Source: Caballeronia sp. dw_19 (lineage in GTDB: Bacteria > Pseudomonadota > Gammaproteobacteria > Burkholderiales > Burkholderiaceae). Taken from it: a DNA stretch of 64,000 bases. The stretch spans positions 124,001 through 188,000 of the forward strand of contig NZ_JAAVUQ010000006.1 of the NCBI RefSeq assembly GCF_018449515.1, given 5' to 3'. How positions within the stretch are numbered: position 1 is the first letter of the stretch; each line of letters opens with the position of its first letter. This document shows positions 8,559 to 17,797 of this stretch, one piece after another. A program made the translations under genes and the position numbers. The notes beneath the pieces are model-generated. The model was not told where the DNA came from, made no database searches, and saw only the letters and a program-made list of their open reading frames with translations.

Positions 8559-9749
8559 TCAAATAACGCCCGACACGCGCAGCGCTTCGATCTGCGCTAC
8601 GCTCAAGCCGAGCACGTCGCGGAAGATTTCATCGTTGTGGCCGCCGAGTTCCTCGCCGAGCCACTCCAGGGCTCCCGGCGTCTCCGAGAGTTTGGGGATC
8701 ACATTGGGCACGGCCACCTCGCCCGCGCGCGAGTCCATCACGCGGATGTTTTCCCGCGCCTGGTACTGCTCGTCCTCGAAGATGTCGGCGACGCTGTACA
8801 GGAGGCTGGCGGGCACTTCGCCCTGGTCGCACAGCGCGAGGACTTCGTCGTGGTTGCGCATGCCGACCCATTCCTGCACGACCTGGTTGACTTCGTCAAC
8901 GGCAGCCACGCGCGGCCCCACCCGGCCCCAGCGGTCTTCGGAAGCGAGTTCCGGCTGGTTCATCACGCTCGCGAAGCGCTTGAAGATCTTGTCATTGGTG
9001 CAGGCAATGGCGATCCAGCGGCCGTCGCGGCTCCGGTAGTGACTGTGCGGCGCGACGTTGACCGCGTTGGCGCCCATGCGCTCGCGCACCTTGCCGAGCT
9101 TGTGATACACGGGGACCATTTCGTCGAGCACGCGGAACATCGATTCATACAAGGCGAGATCGACGCATTGCCCGCGTCCTGTCTTCTCACGCGCCTGCAA
9201 CGCGATCAGGGCGCCGATCGCGCCGTACATGCCCGACCCATAGTCGGCGAGCGACGTCGAGCCGGGCGTCACGGGGATTCGCCCGGGTTCGCCGGCGAGG
9301 TAGGAAAGCCCCGAGAACGCATGCGCGACGCGCGCAAAACCGGGCTTCAGCCGGCTCGGTCCGTTCTGCCCATACGCCGAGATGCGGACGAGGATAGTGC
9401 GCGGATTGAGCGCGTGAAGCGTATCGAAATCGAGCCCCCATTTTTCGATGACGCCCGGCCGGAAATTCTCCACCACGATGTCACAGCTCGCCGCGAGCTG
9501 GCGCAGCATCTCCTGCCCTTTCGGATCCTTGAGATTGAGGCTGACGCATTTCTTGTTGCGGCTTTCAGTCAGCCACATCAGCGTGTCGCCACAGTCCGTT
9601 TCGGTACCGAAGCGGCGCAGCGAATCACCCACGCCCGGCGGTTCCACCTTGATCACCTCGGCGCCGAATTCCGCGAGTATCGTGGCGCAGAAAGGACCGG
9701 CGACAAAGGTTCCAAGATCCAGCACCCGAAGGCCTTCCAAAGCTTTCAT
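8559..9749 (-). CDS. CaiB/BaiF (class III) CoA-transferase
   Basis: A 396-residue class III CoA-transferase that moves CoA between carboxylic acids. Family features: GLRVLDLGTFVAGPFCATILAEFGAEVIKVE at the N-terminus, ESRNKKCVSLNLKDPKG, ENFRPGVIEKWG, ISAYGQNGP, and LADYGSGMYG with the Asp that aligns with the catalytic Asp of formyl-CoA transferase. The start at 9749 has GGGAG five bases upstream; the frame is open to 9824 but without such a site. It is the first gene of a minus-strand run with CitE-like lyase, LysR, MFS and lactonase. One of four members of this family in the window. Acid specificity cannot be predicted. Confidence 0.88.
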   Translation of the reverse strand: MKALEGLRVLDLGTFVAGPFCATILAEFGAEVIKVEPPGVGDSLRRFGTETDCGDTLMWLTESRNKKCVSLNLKDPKGQEMLRQLAASCDIVVENFRPGVIEKWGLDFDTLHALNPRTILVRISAYGQNGPSRLKPGFARVAHAFSGLSYLAGEPGRIPVTPGSTSLADYGSGMYGAIGALIALQAREKTGRGQCVDLALYESMFRVLDEMVPVYHKLGKVRERMGANAVNVAPHSHYRSRDGRWIAIACTNDKIFKRFASVMNQPELASEDRWGRVGPRVAAVDEVNQVVQEWVGMRNHDEVLALCDQGEVPASLLYSVADIFEDEQYQARENIRVMDSRAGEVAVPNVIPKLSETPGALEWLGEELGGHNDEIFRDVLGLSVAQIEALRVSGVI

Positions 9750-10101
9750 GCCACTCCCGTTGAATGGTTCGATTGAATGCGATGGTCGACCCCGACCCGG
9801 CGAGTCGTCTATTGAAATAATCAAAACTGCGTCATAAGGAACGCAAAATAATGCACCGCGTCACGACCTGCCAGTCTGCCTCCGATCCTTTCCTGAAAAG
9901 GCCCTGAGGCGTGCCGGTGAAAACCGGGACGCTGCTGCGCAACATTCGCCGCCTGCTGACAATCCATTTGCACAGCCCGCGCTGCGCTCATATGATTCAC
10001 CTGTCCGTACAAGTGGGAAGCTGGCCAGCCGGCGGATTCACCGGCCACGCAAGTCAATGCCTTGTCACCCATGCCTCATCAACAGAATAAAGGATTACTG
10101 A
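9750..10101. other. Divergent promoter region between CoA-transferase and CMD-family genes
   Basis: A 352-base gap between divergently transcribed operons. The A+T-rich stretch at about 9808-9852 next to the CoA-transferase is a plausible promoter. I see no convincing long inverted repeat, RNA gene or protein. The LysR encoded at 6708-7697 is the most likely regulator to bind here, judged by position only. Confidence 0.4.
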
Positions 10102-10866
10102 ATGATATCGTTACGCGAACAGGTCGAAACGTTTGTCCGCCATGGCGGTTACTGGCCCGACACGCTCGCGTCCCTGATAGACAGCAGCCCGGAATTCGTA
10201 CGCGCCTATCTGGACTTTGCGGGCTCGCCGCATCGCTCGGGGCCGCTCGACCCCAAGACAAAGGCTCTCGTCAGTCTCGCGCTCGACGCCTCGGTCACCC
10301 ACCTCTACGCGCCGGGCGTACGGAGGCACTGCCGCGACGCACTGCGTCTGGGCGCCAGCAAGGAAGAACTGCTCGAAGTATTGCAACTGGTGAGCGTGAT
10401 CGGCGTGCACGCCTGCGTGATCGGCATGCCGGCCCTCGCCGAGAAGGTCGCACACGATCCCGCACGCGCGCTCGACCTGAGCCACCCCGACGCGAGGCGC
10501 CAGGCCATCAAGGCCGATTTCGAGGCAAAGCGCGGCTACTGGAGCCCGATCTGGGACGGGCTGCTCGCGCTCGATCCCGACTACTTCGAAGCGTTCACCA
10601 CGTTCTCGGCGGTTCCGTGGGTAAGCGGAACGCTCGACCCGAAGGTGAAGGAGTTCATGTACATCGCGGTGGATGTTTCCGTCACCCATCAATACCTGCC
10701 CGGCACCCTGGTGCATATCGAGAACGCGCTCGCGTATGGCGCGACCCCGGCGGAAGTGCTGGAGGTCATGCAGTTGGCCAGCATCATGGGCATACACAGT
10801 TTCGAAGTCACCCTGCCGATTCTCGCTGAAGAACTGGCGTCGTTCGAAAACGAAACATCGCGCTAA
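10102..10866 (+). CDS. Carboxymuconolactone decarboxylase family protein, two tandem domains
   Basis: A 254-residue all-helical protein with two CMD/AhpD-like repeats: residues about 45-115 (LDPKTKALVSLALDASVTHLYAPGVRRHCRDALRLGAS..EVLQL) and 155-240 (LDPKVKEFMYIAVDVSVTHQYLPGTLVHIENALAYGAT..EVMQLASIMG). The CxxC redox pair of true AhpD peroxidase partners is missing, so a role like gamma-carboxymuconolactone decarboxylase or a ligand-binding protein is more likely than peroxide reduction. AAGGA eight bases upstream supports the start. It precedes an MFS transporter by 74 bases and a porin, forming a plus-strand group divergent from the CoA-transferase operon. Reaction unknown. Confidence 0.8.
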   Translation: MISLREQVETFVRHGGYWPDTLASLIDSSPEFVRAYLDFAGSPHRSGPLDPKTKALVSLALDASVTHLYAPGVRRHCRDALRLGASKEELLEVLQLVSVIGVHACVIGMPALAEKVAHDPARALDLSHPDARRQAIKADFEAKRGYWSPIWDGLLALDPDYFEAFTTFSAVPWVSGTLDPKVKEFMYIAVDVSVTHQYLPGTLVHIENALAYGATPAEVLEVMQLASIMGIHSFEVTLPILAEELASFENETSR

Positions 10867-10940
10867 GGAAGCGCTGGAAGTGTTGAATGCCCGCACTGAA
10901 AACAAAGACATTTGCTAACCGCAAAATTCAGGAGACAAAG

Positions 10941-12230
10941 ATGCAGATTCGGGACGACGGAGCGAAAATCGGGAAAACGAGATGGAAGCGCATCGGCTTG
11001 CTGGTGTTCATCAGCTATCTGATCGCCTTTGCCGACCGCTCGAACATCGGCGTGGCGGCGCCGCAGATGGCGCATGACCTGCAACTGGGCACCACGATCA
11101 CCGGCGCGCTGCTGTCGGCGTTCTTCTGGGGATACCTGGTCACGCAGATTCCCGGCGGATGGCTCGCGAGCAGGATCGGCCCCAGCCGCGTGATCGCGGT
11201 GGCCATGACGATCACCGGTGTAGCCGCCTGCCTCACGGGCCTGGTTCACAGTCTTCCGGCCTTGCTGGCGGTACGGGTGGTGATGGGACTGGCCGAGGGC
11301 GTGATCTGGCCATCGTTCGCGGTCATTTTCGTGCGCTGGTTCCCGGCTCGCGAACGCGCGCGCGGGATTGCCTTCGCGCAATACGCACTGCCCTTGTCTT
11401 CGGTCGTGATGGCGCCGCTTGCCGGCTGGATGATCGATGTCTTTCACTGGAAGACCATGTTCATCCTGCAAGGCATCCCCGCCGTTGCGATGGCTCTGCT
11501 GGTCTGGTTCTTCGTCTCGGATGATCCGGCGAAGGACCGCTGGATCAGCCCTGCCGAGCGGGACTTCATTGTCCAGCGGCGTCTCGCCGGCGTGGGCGCG
11601 GACGGTACGTTCTCAGGCGTATTGCTGCGCCCGACCGTATGGCTGCTGTCCTTTGCTGCGCTCTGCTGGATCATGGTGATCTTCAGCTTCGGCCTCTGGA
11701 TGCCCAGCCTCATCAAGCAGCATTTCGTCAGTGGCTTCCAGGCCGTGGGCTGGCTGACCGCCCTGCCGCCGTTATTCGGCGCCATCTCGATGTTCCTCAA
11801 CTCATGGCTCTCGGATCGGCCGTCGACCATCTCGCGCGGCTGGTTTGTCGCGTTGCCGTTGATCGTCTCGGGTGTCGCGCTGCTCACCCAGCACTATGTG
11901 GACGGCGGCCTGCCGTTCTCGATGGTGATGTTCTGCATTGCGGGCGCCGGACTGTATTCGCCCGGCGGGACGTGGTGGGCCTGGGTGCTGAGCAAGGTGC
12001 CACGCAACCAGGCCGCGCCGTCGGTCGCGCTGATCAACGTGTTCGCGAGCTGCGGCGGCGTGGTCGGCCCTCTCGTGGTCGGCTTCTTTGCCCGGGGCGG
12101 CAACCTCTCCAATAGCTTCTACATTCTCGGCTACGCCCTGTTCGCAGCGGCGGCGATGGTGGTCTACATCATCGCCAAGCCGAATTATCAGGAGTACGAG
12201 GCTTCGGCGGACACTGTCGTGACGCACTAG
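10941..12230 (+). CDS. MFS transporter, anion:cation symporter (ACS)-like
   Basis: A 429-residue 12-helix permease. Helix 1 contains SYLIAFADRSNIGVAAPQM, typical of the ACS branch (phthalate, tartrate, glucarate, 4-hydroxyphenylacetate transporters); PGGWLASRIGPSRV is motif A, GLAEGVIWPSFAVIFVRWFP covers helix 4 and its loop, and GAGLYSPGGTWWAW lies late. ATG 10941 follows GGAGA by six bases, so the frame from 10887 is not used. Expected role is H+-coupled import of an organic anion across the inner membrane. It is followed by a porin after 138 bases, so outer- and inner-membrane entry may be co-expressed. Confidence 0.88.
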   Translation: MQIRDDGAKIGKTRWKRIGLLVFISYLIAFADRSNIGVAAPQMAHDLQLGTTITGALLSAFFWGYLVTQIPGGWLASRIGPSRVIAVAMTITGVAACLTGLVHSLPALLAVRVVMGLAEGVIWPSFAVIFVRWFPARERARGIAFAQYALPLSSVVMAPLAGWMIDVFHWKTMFILQGIPAVAMALLVWFFVSDDPAKDRWISPAERDFIVQRRLAGVGADGTFSGVLLRPTVWLLSFAALCWIMVIFSFGLWMPSLIKQHFVSGFQAVGWLTALPPLFGAISMFLNSWLSDRPSTISRGWFVALPLIVSGVALLTQHYVDGGLPFSMVMFCIAGAGLYSPGGTWWAWVLSKVPRNQAAPSVALINVFASCGGVVGPLVVGFFARGGNLSNSFYILGYALFAAAAMVVYIIAKPNYQEYEASADTVVTH

Positions 12231-12250
12231 AACTCGTTGTCCACGGCGCG

Positions 12251-12270
12251 AGGTCCGGAATAACGGACCT
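12251..12270. terminator. Stem-loop downstream of the MFS gene
   Basis: AGGTCCG and CGGACCT pair perfectly around the six-base loop GAATAA, about 20 bases after the MFS stop. There is no clear U-tract after it, so it may be an mRNA-stabilising hairpin or weak terminator rather than a strong intrinsic terminator. It separates the MFS and porin genes. Confidence 0.4.
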
Positions 12271-12368
12271 TGCACCGCGATTGCTTTCCCCTTCGTCCAT
12301 GCGATGCCGCGTTTTCTTGACGGCCGGCATCCGGCTGCCCATACGATTCCAACCCAAAGGAGTGAAGA

Positions 12369-13526
12369 GTGAAAACTGTTGCCTGTCTGGCCGCCATTCT
12401 CGGCCTGTGCGCGCAGACGTCTCATGCGCAAAGCAGCGTGACGCTGTATGGCCTGCTCGATGCCGGCCTGACCTACACCACCAATCAGAACGGCCACCAC
12501 AACATCCAGGAAACGACCAGTCAGATCCAGGGCGACCGGTGGGGACTGCGCGGAGTCGAAGACCTCGGCGGCGGCTTGAGCGCCATCCTGACTCTGGAAA
12601 GCGGCTTCACCTTGCCGACCGGCACGCTTGCGCAGGGCGGCCGCGAATTCGGCAGGCAGGCATTCGTGGGCCTCGCGAGCAACCAATACGGTTCAGCCAC
12701 ATTCGGCAGGCAGTACACCAGCATCTTCGACTATCTCGGGCCGCTTTCGCTGACCGGGACCATCGCGGGCGGCACGCAGTTCGCCCATCCGTTCGACAAC
12801 GACAACCTCAATGGATCGCTACGGGTGGACAATTCCGTCAAATACACGAGCCCGCGCTTCCACGGCTTGCTCGTGAGCGGCATGTACGGCTTCTCGAACG
12901 CGGCCGGGGACTTTGCCAACAACCGCGCCTACAGTTTCGCCACGTCGTATATCTACGGCGGCCTGAATCTCGTGGCGTCCTACCTGCAATTCAACAATAC
13001 CGTTGCGCTCACCGGCGGCGTGCAGCAGATCAGCAACAGCAATGGCGCGATTGTTTCGGACAATACCTTTACCGCCTCGCGCCAGCGCACCTGGGGCGCC
13101 GGCGCCAACTATACGCTCGGCCAGCTTACGCTCGGCCTGGTGTTCACGCAGACCTTGCTCGACAATCCATTCGCAATCCTTGCCAGTTCATCCGGGGTGA
13201 GCGGCGGACTCAGCCTGAACGGGGACAACGCACGCTTTAACAACTACGAAGCCAATGTCCGATACATGTTCACGCCGGCCTGGTCGGTTTCCGGTGCTTA
13301 TACCTACACGGACGGCAAACTCAACGGGCGCAATCCGAAGTGGAACCAGGTCAGCCTCCAGACCTCCTACCTGCTGTCCAAGCGTACCGACGTCTATATC
13401 CAGACCGAGGTACAACAGGTGAGCGAAGACGGGCTGAAGATCGGCGCCGATATCTTCGGCATGTCCACGGCGTCGAACAACAACCGGCAGCTGGGCGTCA
13501 CCGTGGGCATGCGGCACAGGTTCTAG
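12369..13526 (+). CDS. Gram-negative general porin (Burkholderia OpcP-like)
   Basis: A 385-residue outer-membrane trimeric porin. It starts with GTG, with AAAGGAG six bases upstream. Residues 1-20 are a signal peptide (cleavage after SHA), and the mature protein opens QSSVTLYGLLDAGLTY, the near-invariant start of betaproteobacterial porins. The body is alternating beta-strand sequence with RQAFVGLASNQYGSATFGRQY and DNSVKYTSPRF, and it ends in a C-terminal Phe (GMRHRF), the outer-membrane insertion signal. It likely admits the organic acids handled by the neighbouring transporters. Its 3' end overlaps the convergent SMP-30 gene by four bases. Confidence 0.93.
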   Translation: MKTVACLAAILGLCAQTSHAQSSVTLYGLLDAGLTYTTNQNGHHNIQETTSQIQGDRWGLRGVEDLGGGLSAILTLESGFTLPTGTLAQGGREFGRQAFVGLASNQYGSATFGRQYTSIFDYLGPLSLTGTIAGGTQFAHPFDNDNLNGSLRVDNSVKYTSPRFHGLLVSGMYGFSNAAGDFANNRAYSFATSYIYGGLNLVASYLQFNNTVALTGGVQQISNSNGAIVSDNTFTASRQRTWGAGANYTLGQLTLGLVFTQTLLDNPFAILASSSGVSGGLSLNGDNARFNNYEANVRYMFTPAWSVSGAYTYTDGKLNGRNPKWNQVSLQTSYLLSKRTDVYIQTEVQQVSEDGLKIGADIFGMSTASNNNRQLGVTVGMRHRF

Positions 13527-14542
13527 GCCAGTCGTCCGCCTGGCTGCGACCGTACGCGCCTTTGCCAGTGGGCCGGAGCCAGGCCCGGCACCGGGCTCTC
13601 GAAGGCGCGTATGCAATCATCGAGCAGGCAACCAAGATAGGCGGTGCGCCGTTGCGGACCGCCGAACGCAAGGCTGGAAATATTCCCAAGGCGGGAATGT
13701 CCCGCAGTCTTCATGTCCTCCTGCGCAAGCGCGCCCTCGCGCAGCTTGCGCGCCAGCCCCTCTGCATAGGCGGTATCCGTATCCGACAGCACCGTCTGCA
13801 TGTTCCCATCCGGGCGCAGGACCACGAGCCGGTTACTGCCAATACACGTGATCCACGCGCCGCCGTGGGCGTCGAAGGTCAGGCCATCGGGCAGATCCGC
13901 GCCATCGAACTCGGCCATGACTTCCTTGGCGCCCAGCACGGCGCCGGGTTGCAGTGAAAACCGGCTGACGCGCTGGTTATAGGTTTCGTTGACGTAGAGC
14001 CACTGGCCATCGGGAGAGAAGGCGATTTCGTTTGTATAGCCGATGCCATCCGCGACGATGCGGGCCCCGCGCGCATCCACGACACCGATAAAGCCATCCG
14101 CCACACGATGATTCCATGCGTCGGTACGCGGCCGTTTGCGGGTGCTGACGGTGAACCAGAGCCGCTGTTCGCCATCGACCAGAACGAAGTTGCTCGGCGG
14201 CAGCGGCTGCCCGTCGAGCGAGTCGAGGATCGCTTCGACATTGCCGGCGGCATCGATCGCGAAAATACCGCCAACGTCCTTGCCGAGATCGGCGAAGAGA
14301 ACCCGGCCGTCCGGCGCCACCGCGATACCGTTGGGCAGATAGGCGCGCGGGGCGGGCTGCCGTATCAGCGTGTGCTCGACGCGGCCGTGCGCGTCAATCA
14401 GCGAATAGCCGGCGCCTCCATGCGCTGCGACGAGCGTGCCATCGGATAGCGCCAGCACGCATTCGGGGCGTGTCAGGCCCCGCGCGACAATCCGCAAATC
14501 GGTGAAGTCGAGGGAGAAGCCCGGATCCAGTGGATAAGACAT
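13523..14542 (-). CDS. SMP-30/gluconolactonase/LRE family protein
   Basis: A 339-residue six-bladed beta-propeller of the SMP-30 family, metal-dependent lactone hydrolases. Blade motifs are PECVLALSDGTLVAA, LPNGIAVAPDGRVLFADL, GYTNEIAFSPDGQWLYVNET (with the metal-binding Asn) and DLPDGLTFDAHGGAWI (metal-binding Asp). No signal peptide, so cytosolic. It sits 30 bases downstream of a CoA-transferase on the same strand and is probably the last gene of the HMGL-CaiB operon, where it could open a lactone to a hydroxyacid for CoA activation. Substrate is inference. Confidence 0.83.
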   Translation of the reverse strand: MSYPLDPGFSLDFTDLRIVARGLTRPECVLALSDGTLVAAHGGAGYSLIDAHGRVEHTLIRQPAPRAYLPNGIAVAPDGRVLFADLGKDVGGIFAIDAAGNVEAILDSLDGQPLPPSNFVLVDGEQRLWFTVSTRKRPRTDAWNHRVADGFIGVVDARGARIVADGIGYTNEIAFSPDGQWLYVNETYNQRVSRFSLQPGAVLGAKEVMAEFDGADLPDGLTFDAHGGAWITCIGSNRLVVLRPDGNMQTVLSDTDTAYAEGLARKLREGALAQEDMKTAGHSRLGNISSLAFGGPQRRTAYLGCLLDDCIRAFESPVPGLAPAHWQRRVRSQPGGRLA

Positions 14543-14572
14543 CGTTTATTTTCCCGTGTTCGATAGCGGCCG

Positions 14573-15715
14573 TTATATTTCCCACTCCGAAATTATTTCC
14601 TGCGTGTGCTCGCCGTGCCTTGGCGCCGGATAGCGCACGGTGCAGGGGGTATCGGAGAGTTTGACCGGAAAACCGAGCATGCGAACCGGGCCGTGTCCCG
14701 GGTGATCGACTTCGATCACCATCTCGCGATGCAGTGTCTGCGGATCGTGGAACGCTTCGGGCAGGCTCTGCACGAGACCGCAGGGCACGCCCGCCGCGTT
14801 CAGCCGATGAACCCAGTTCGCCTGGGTATCCGAACCAATGCGTTCGTTGACAATAGCGTTGAGCTGATCGCGGTTGTGCATGCGCAGGGTATTCGTGCGA
14901 AAGCGCGGGTCGGCGCGCAGGTCGCTGAGACCCACGACTTCAAGGAAACGGTCGAGCACCGCTTCCGTGCTCAAGGCCACGGCGATATCACCGTCGCTGC
15001 CGTTGAACATGCCATATGGCGCGGTGATGGGATGATCATTGCCCGTTCTGCGCGGCGTCTCGCCGGTCGCGAGATGATCGGAGGCATACCAGGCGAAGAG
15101 GCTCATGATCGAGTCCATCATCGCCGCTTCGACGCGCTGCCCGCGGCCGGTCTGGTCCCGCGCGCGCAATGCGTTGACGATCCCGAACGCCGCGTAGAGC
15201 CCAGCGACGAGGTCCGTCACTGGAATGCCGGCGCGAAACTGCTTGCCGCCTTCGTCGCCGTTCAGACTCATGAAGCCGCTCATGGCCTGCGTGACGAAGT
15301 CGAAAGCGGGGCGTTGAGCATAAGGTCCGCTCGAACCGTAGCCGTTGATGCTGGCCACGATCAGCCGCGGGTTGATCTCGTCCAGCCGCTCGGCGGAAAA
15401 TCCCATTGCCGCGAGCACGCCGGGCCGGAAGTTTTCGACGAGCACATCCGCGCGCGCCAGCAGCGCGGCCATCCGCAGCTTGCCTTCTTCAGTGCGCAGA
15501 TCGACGGTCATCGACCGCTTGTTGCGATTGAACGCCGCGAAGTACGTGCTCAGTCCGTTGACGATCGTGCCCTGGGTGCGAATCGGATCAGGGTTGCGCG
15601 GCGCCTCGATCTTCACCACGTCGGCGCCCATGTCGCCAAGCAGCATCGTGCAGAAGGGGCCCGACAGGATGCGCGTCAGGTCGACAACCCGGACGCCGGA
15701 CAAGGGTCGCGTCAT
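14573..15715 (-). CDS. CaiB/BaiF (class III) CoA-transferase
   Basis: A 380-residue class III CoA-transferase. Visible features are GVRVVDLTRILSGPFCTMLLGDMGADVVKIE, FNRNKRSMTVDLRTEEGK, ENFRPGVLAAMGF, INGYGSSGP and VTDLVAGLYAAFG with the putative catalytic Asp. The frame begins with GTG at 15718 followed directly by ATG 15715; either may initiate, since both follow the HMG-CoA-lyase stop within a few bases and imply translational coupling. The pairing with an HMG-CoA-lyase-like gene suggests activation of a 3-hydroxy-dicarboxylate (for example 3-hydroxy-3-methylglutarate) before cleavage; the same pairing recurs at 55.5-58.5 kb. Confidence 0.87.
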   Translation of the reverse strand: MTRPLSGVRVVDLTRILSGPFCTMLLGDMGADVVKIEAPRNPDPIRTQGTIVNGLSTYFAAFNRNKRSMTVDLRTEEGKLRMAALLARADVLVENFRPGVLAAMGFSAERLDEINPRLIVASINGYGSSGPYAQRPAFDFVTQAMSGFMSLNGDEGGKQFRAGIPVTDLVAGLYAAFGIVNALRARDQTGRGQRVEAAMMDSIMSLFAWYASDHLATGETPRRTGNDHPITAPYGMFNGSDGDIAVALSTEAVLDRFLEVVGLSDLRADPRFRTNTLRMHNRDQLNAIVNERIGSDTQANWVHRLNAAGVPCGLVQSLPEAFHDPQTLHREMVIEVDHPGHGPVRMLGFPVKLSDTPCTVRYPAPRHGEHTQEIISEWEI

Positions 15716-15718
15716 CAC

Positions 15719-16702
15719 TCAGCCCGCGGCCGTGGCGACAGTGCCTGCGTCATGCAGGCGCAGGCGTGGACCGGCGCGCATGACTTGCCCCACCAGGCGC
15801 TTGCCGAGCAACTTTTCCATCTTGTGCGCCACGGCAATGGCCGCTTCCAGGTCCACCCCGGTCTCGTAGCCGCTGCCTTCCAGGAGGAACAGCAGGTCCT
15901 CGGTGCAGATGTTGCCGGTTGCGCCCGCTGCGAACGGACAGCCGCCCAGGCCGCCGACCGACGAATCGAAGCGGCGGATGCCCTCTTCCAGCCCGACGAG
16001 CACGTTCGCCAGCCCCACGCCCCGCGTGTTGTGCAGATGCAGTGCGAGCGGCGTGCCGGGCAACGCGGCGCGCACCGCGCGCACCAGCGTGCGGATGTTG
16101 GCCGGCGTCGCCATCCCGGTCGTGTCGCTGAGCGTCACCTGGCTGGCGCCGGCCTCGACATACGCCCGGGCTATCTTCAGCACGTCGTCCACCGCGATGT
16201 CGCCTTCGAACGGGCAGCCAAACGCCGTCGCGACCGCACCGATCACGTCGATGCGACGCTCGCGGCGGTTGCCTTCAGCGAGCCGGGCGACGACCGAGGG
16301 GACACCGGCGAGCGTCTCGTCCACGCTGCGGTTGAGGTTCTTGCGGTTGTGCGTGTTTGATGCGGAACACACGAGTACCGCGCCGTCGAGCGAGGTCTCG
16401 ACGGCGCGTTCGGCCGCCCGCAGGTTCGGCACCAGCGCCAGCAGGCGCGTATGGGGAGCGCGCGTGATGCCGTCGATCACCTCCTCCGCGTCGGCCAACT
16501 GCGGCACGGCCTTGGGCGAAACGAACGACGTCACCTCGATGCTGCCGATGCCTGCGGCGATCATGTCGTTGATCAAGCCGATCTTGCGGGCGGCCGGGAT
16601 CACGACCGGTTCGATCTGCAATCCGTCGCGCGTGCCGACTTCAGTGACTTCGACGAATCGATCGTCGTGATGGGGTTGCGGCTCGGCGTTGGACGGGTTC
16701 AT
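15719..16702 (-). CDS. Hydroxymethylglutaryl-CoA lyase family protein
   Basis: A 327-residue TIM-barrel DRE-metallolyase that cleaves HMG-CoA, or a related 3-hydroxyacyl-CoA, to acetyl-CoA and a keto acid. Signatures: EVGTRDGLQ (catalytic Arg-Asp), SVVARLAEG region, LALHLHNTRGVGLAN (metal-binding histidines), and GGLGGCPFAAGATGN, the HMG-CoA-lyase loop with the active-site Cys. ATG 16702 has GGAGA eight bases upstream. It is the first gene of the HMGL-CaiB-SMP30 unit and is divergent from a LysR gene, the usual arrangement for LysR control. Bacterial members of this family often accept other substrates, so the product name is a family name. Confidence 0.87.
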   Translation of the reverse strand: MNPSNAEPQPHHDDRFVEVTEVGTRDGLQIEPVVIPAARKIGLINDMIAAGIGSIEVTSFVSPKAVPQLADAEEVIDGITRAPHTRLLALVPNLRAAERAVETSLDGAVLVCSASNTHNRKNLNRSVDETLAGVPSVVARLAEGNRRERRIDVIGAVATAFGCPFEGDIAVDDVLKIARAYVEAGASQVTLSDTTGMATPANIRTLVRAVRAALPGTPLALHLHNTRGVGLANVLVGLEEGIRRFDSSVGGLGGCPFAAGATGNICTEDLLFLLEGSGYETGVDLEAAIAVAHKMEKLLGKRLVGQVMRAGPRLRLHDAGTVATAAG

Positions 16703-16748
16703 CGTGTGGATCTCCAGGCTGTCGTAATGACGGGGCGTTGGTGAGGGC

Positions 16749-16774
16749 ATTGTTGAGACCGTTGGTGAGACAAT
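16749..16774. promoter_or_regulatory. Candidate LysR site between HMGL and LysR genes
   Basis: ATTGT and ACAAT arms flank a segment containing two direct TGAGAC copies (about 16754 and 16766). It lies in the divergent promoter between the lyase and the LysR gene at 16886, where LysR regulators bind. The arms are short, so this is tentative. Confidence 0.3.
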
Positions 16775-16885
16775 CGGTTACCTGCTTCGGCAGCCCCGGG
16801 CCGACACGTATGATCGCCGCGACGCGCGCAAACCGCCAAGCGACGATTGAAGGCTCCCCCCCTCTCCGAATGAGATGGCTCACCT

Positions 16886-17797
16886 ATGCGCAGACTGGAT
16901 ACCACCTCCGCCCGGCTCTTCGTGGCGATCGCCGAGGAAGGCAGTATCGCGAAGGCCGCCGCCCGCGAACACATTGTCGCCTCGGCGGTGAGCAAACGGC
17001 TTTCGCAACTGGAGTCGATGACGGGCGTGGCGCTCGTCGAGCGGGGCCAGCACGGCATCCGGCTCACGCCTGCCGGGGAAGCAATGGCACACCACGCCCG
17101 CATGGTCGTCCAGGCGCTCGACCATATGCAGACAGAGATGTCCGAGTACGCCCAGGGCGTGCGCGGCCACATTCGCGTGCGTATCAGCGCATCGGCGCTC
17201 GCGGCCGGCCTGCCCTCGCAGATACAGAAGTTCGTCAAGCAGCATGCGGGCGTCAAGATCGACCTCGAAGAGCACGAGACGCCGTTCATCGTGCGCGACG
17301 TGGCCGAGGGTCGCGCCGATATTGGCCTCGGCCCCGATTTCTTCGGCCATGCAGGCTTGCGCCTGATCCCGTACAAGCGCTATGACCTCGCGGTTGCCGT
17401 GCCCGCGAAACACCCGCTGGCAAGACGCAAGGATGTCCGCTACGCCGAGACGCTGAAATACGAGCAAGTCGAACAAAATCAGGCCAGCGCCTTGTCGCAA
17501 CTGCTGGACTATGCGGCCCGGCAAAGTTCAGCGGCCAAGAAGACGCGCATCCGGGTGCGGGGATTCGACAGCGTCTGCAACATGATCGGACTGGGATTGG
17601 GCATCGGCGTCGTACCGTCATTCCTGGAAACGACCTACGGCAGGATGCACAACCTGCGGTTCATTCCGCTCACCGACCCGTGGGCGCATCCGATGATCTG
17701 CATCATGATCAGGGACCTGGATAGCCTGCCGTCCGCCGCCCGCGCGCTGGTCGAGCACCTCGGGCGTCTCGCCTCGGCGCCGGGCGCTCAGACATAG
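16886..17797 (+). CDS. LysR-family transcriptional regulator
   Basis: A 303-residue LysR protein. The winged helix is SARLFVAIAEEGSIAKAAAREHIVASAVSKRLSQLE and the effector domain starts around residue 90 (GHIRVRISASALAAGLPSQIQKF). FDSVCNMIGLGLGIGVVPSFL is the typical late hinge and pocket segment. It is divergent from the HMGL-CaiB operon and overlaps the convergent enolase-superfamily gene by ten bases at its 3' end. The likely target is the lyase operon; a role at the dehydratase operon is possible but its promoter is far away. Effector unknown. Confidence 0.88.
   Translation: MRRLDTTSARLFVAIAEEGSIAKAAAREHIVASAVSKRLSQLESMTGVALVERGQHGIRLTPAGEAMAHHARMVVQALDHMQTEMSEYAQGVRGHIRVRISASALAAGLPSQIQKFVKQHAGVKIDLEEHETPFIVRDVAEGRADIGLGPDFFGHAGLRLIPYKRYDLAVAVPAKHPLARRKDVRYAETLKYEQVEQNQASALSQLLDYAARQSSAAKKTRIRVRGFDSVCNMIGLGLGIGVVPSFLETTYGRMHNLRFIPLTDPWAHPMICIMIRDLDSLPSAARALVEHLGRLASAPGAQT

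Noticed and set aside
12251..12270. Strong intrinsic terminator
   Set aside because: The stem is good but no uridine tract follows, so I list it only as a possible hairpin.
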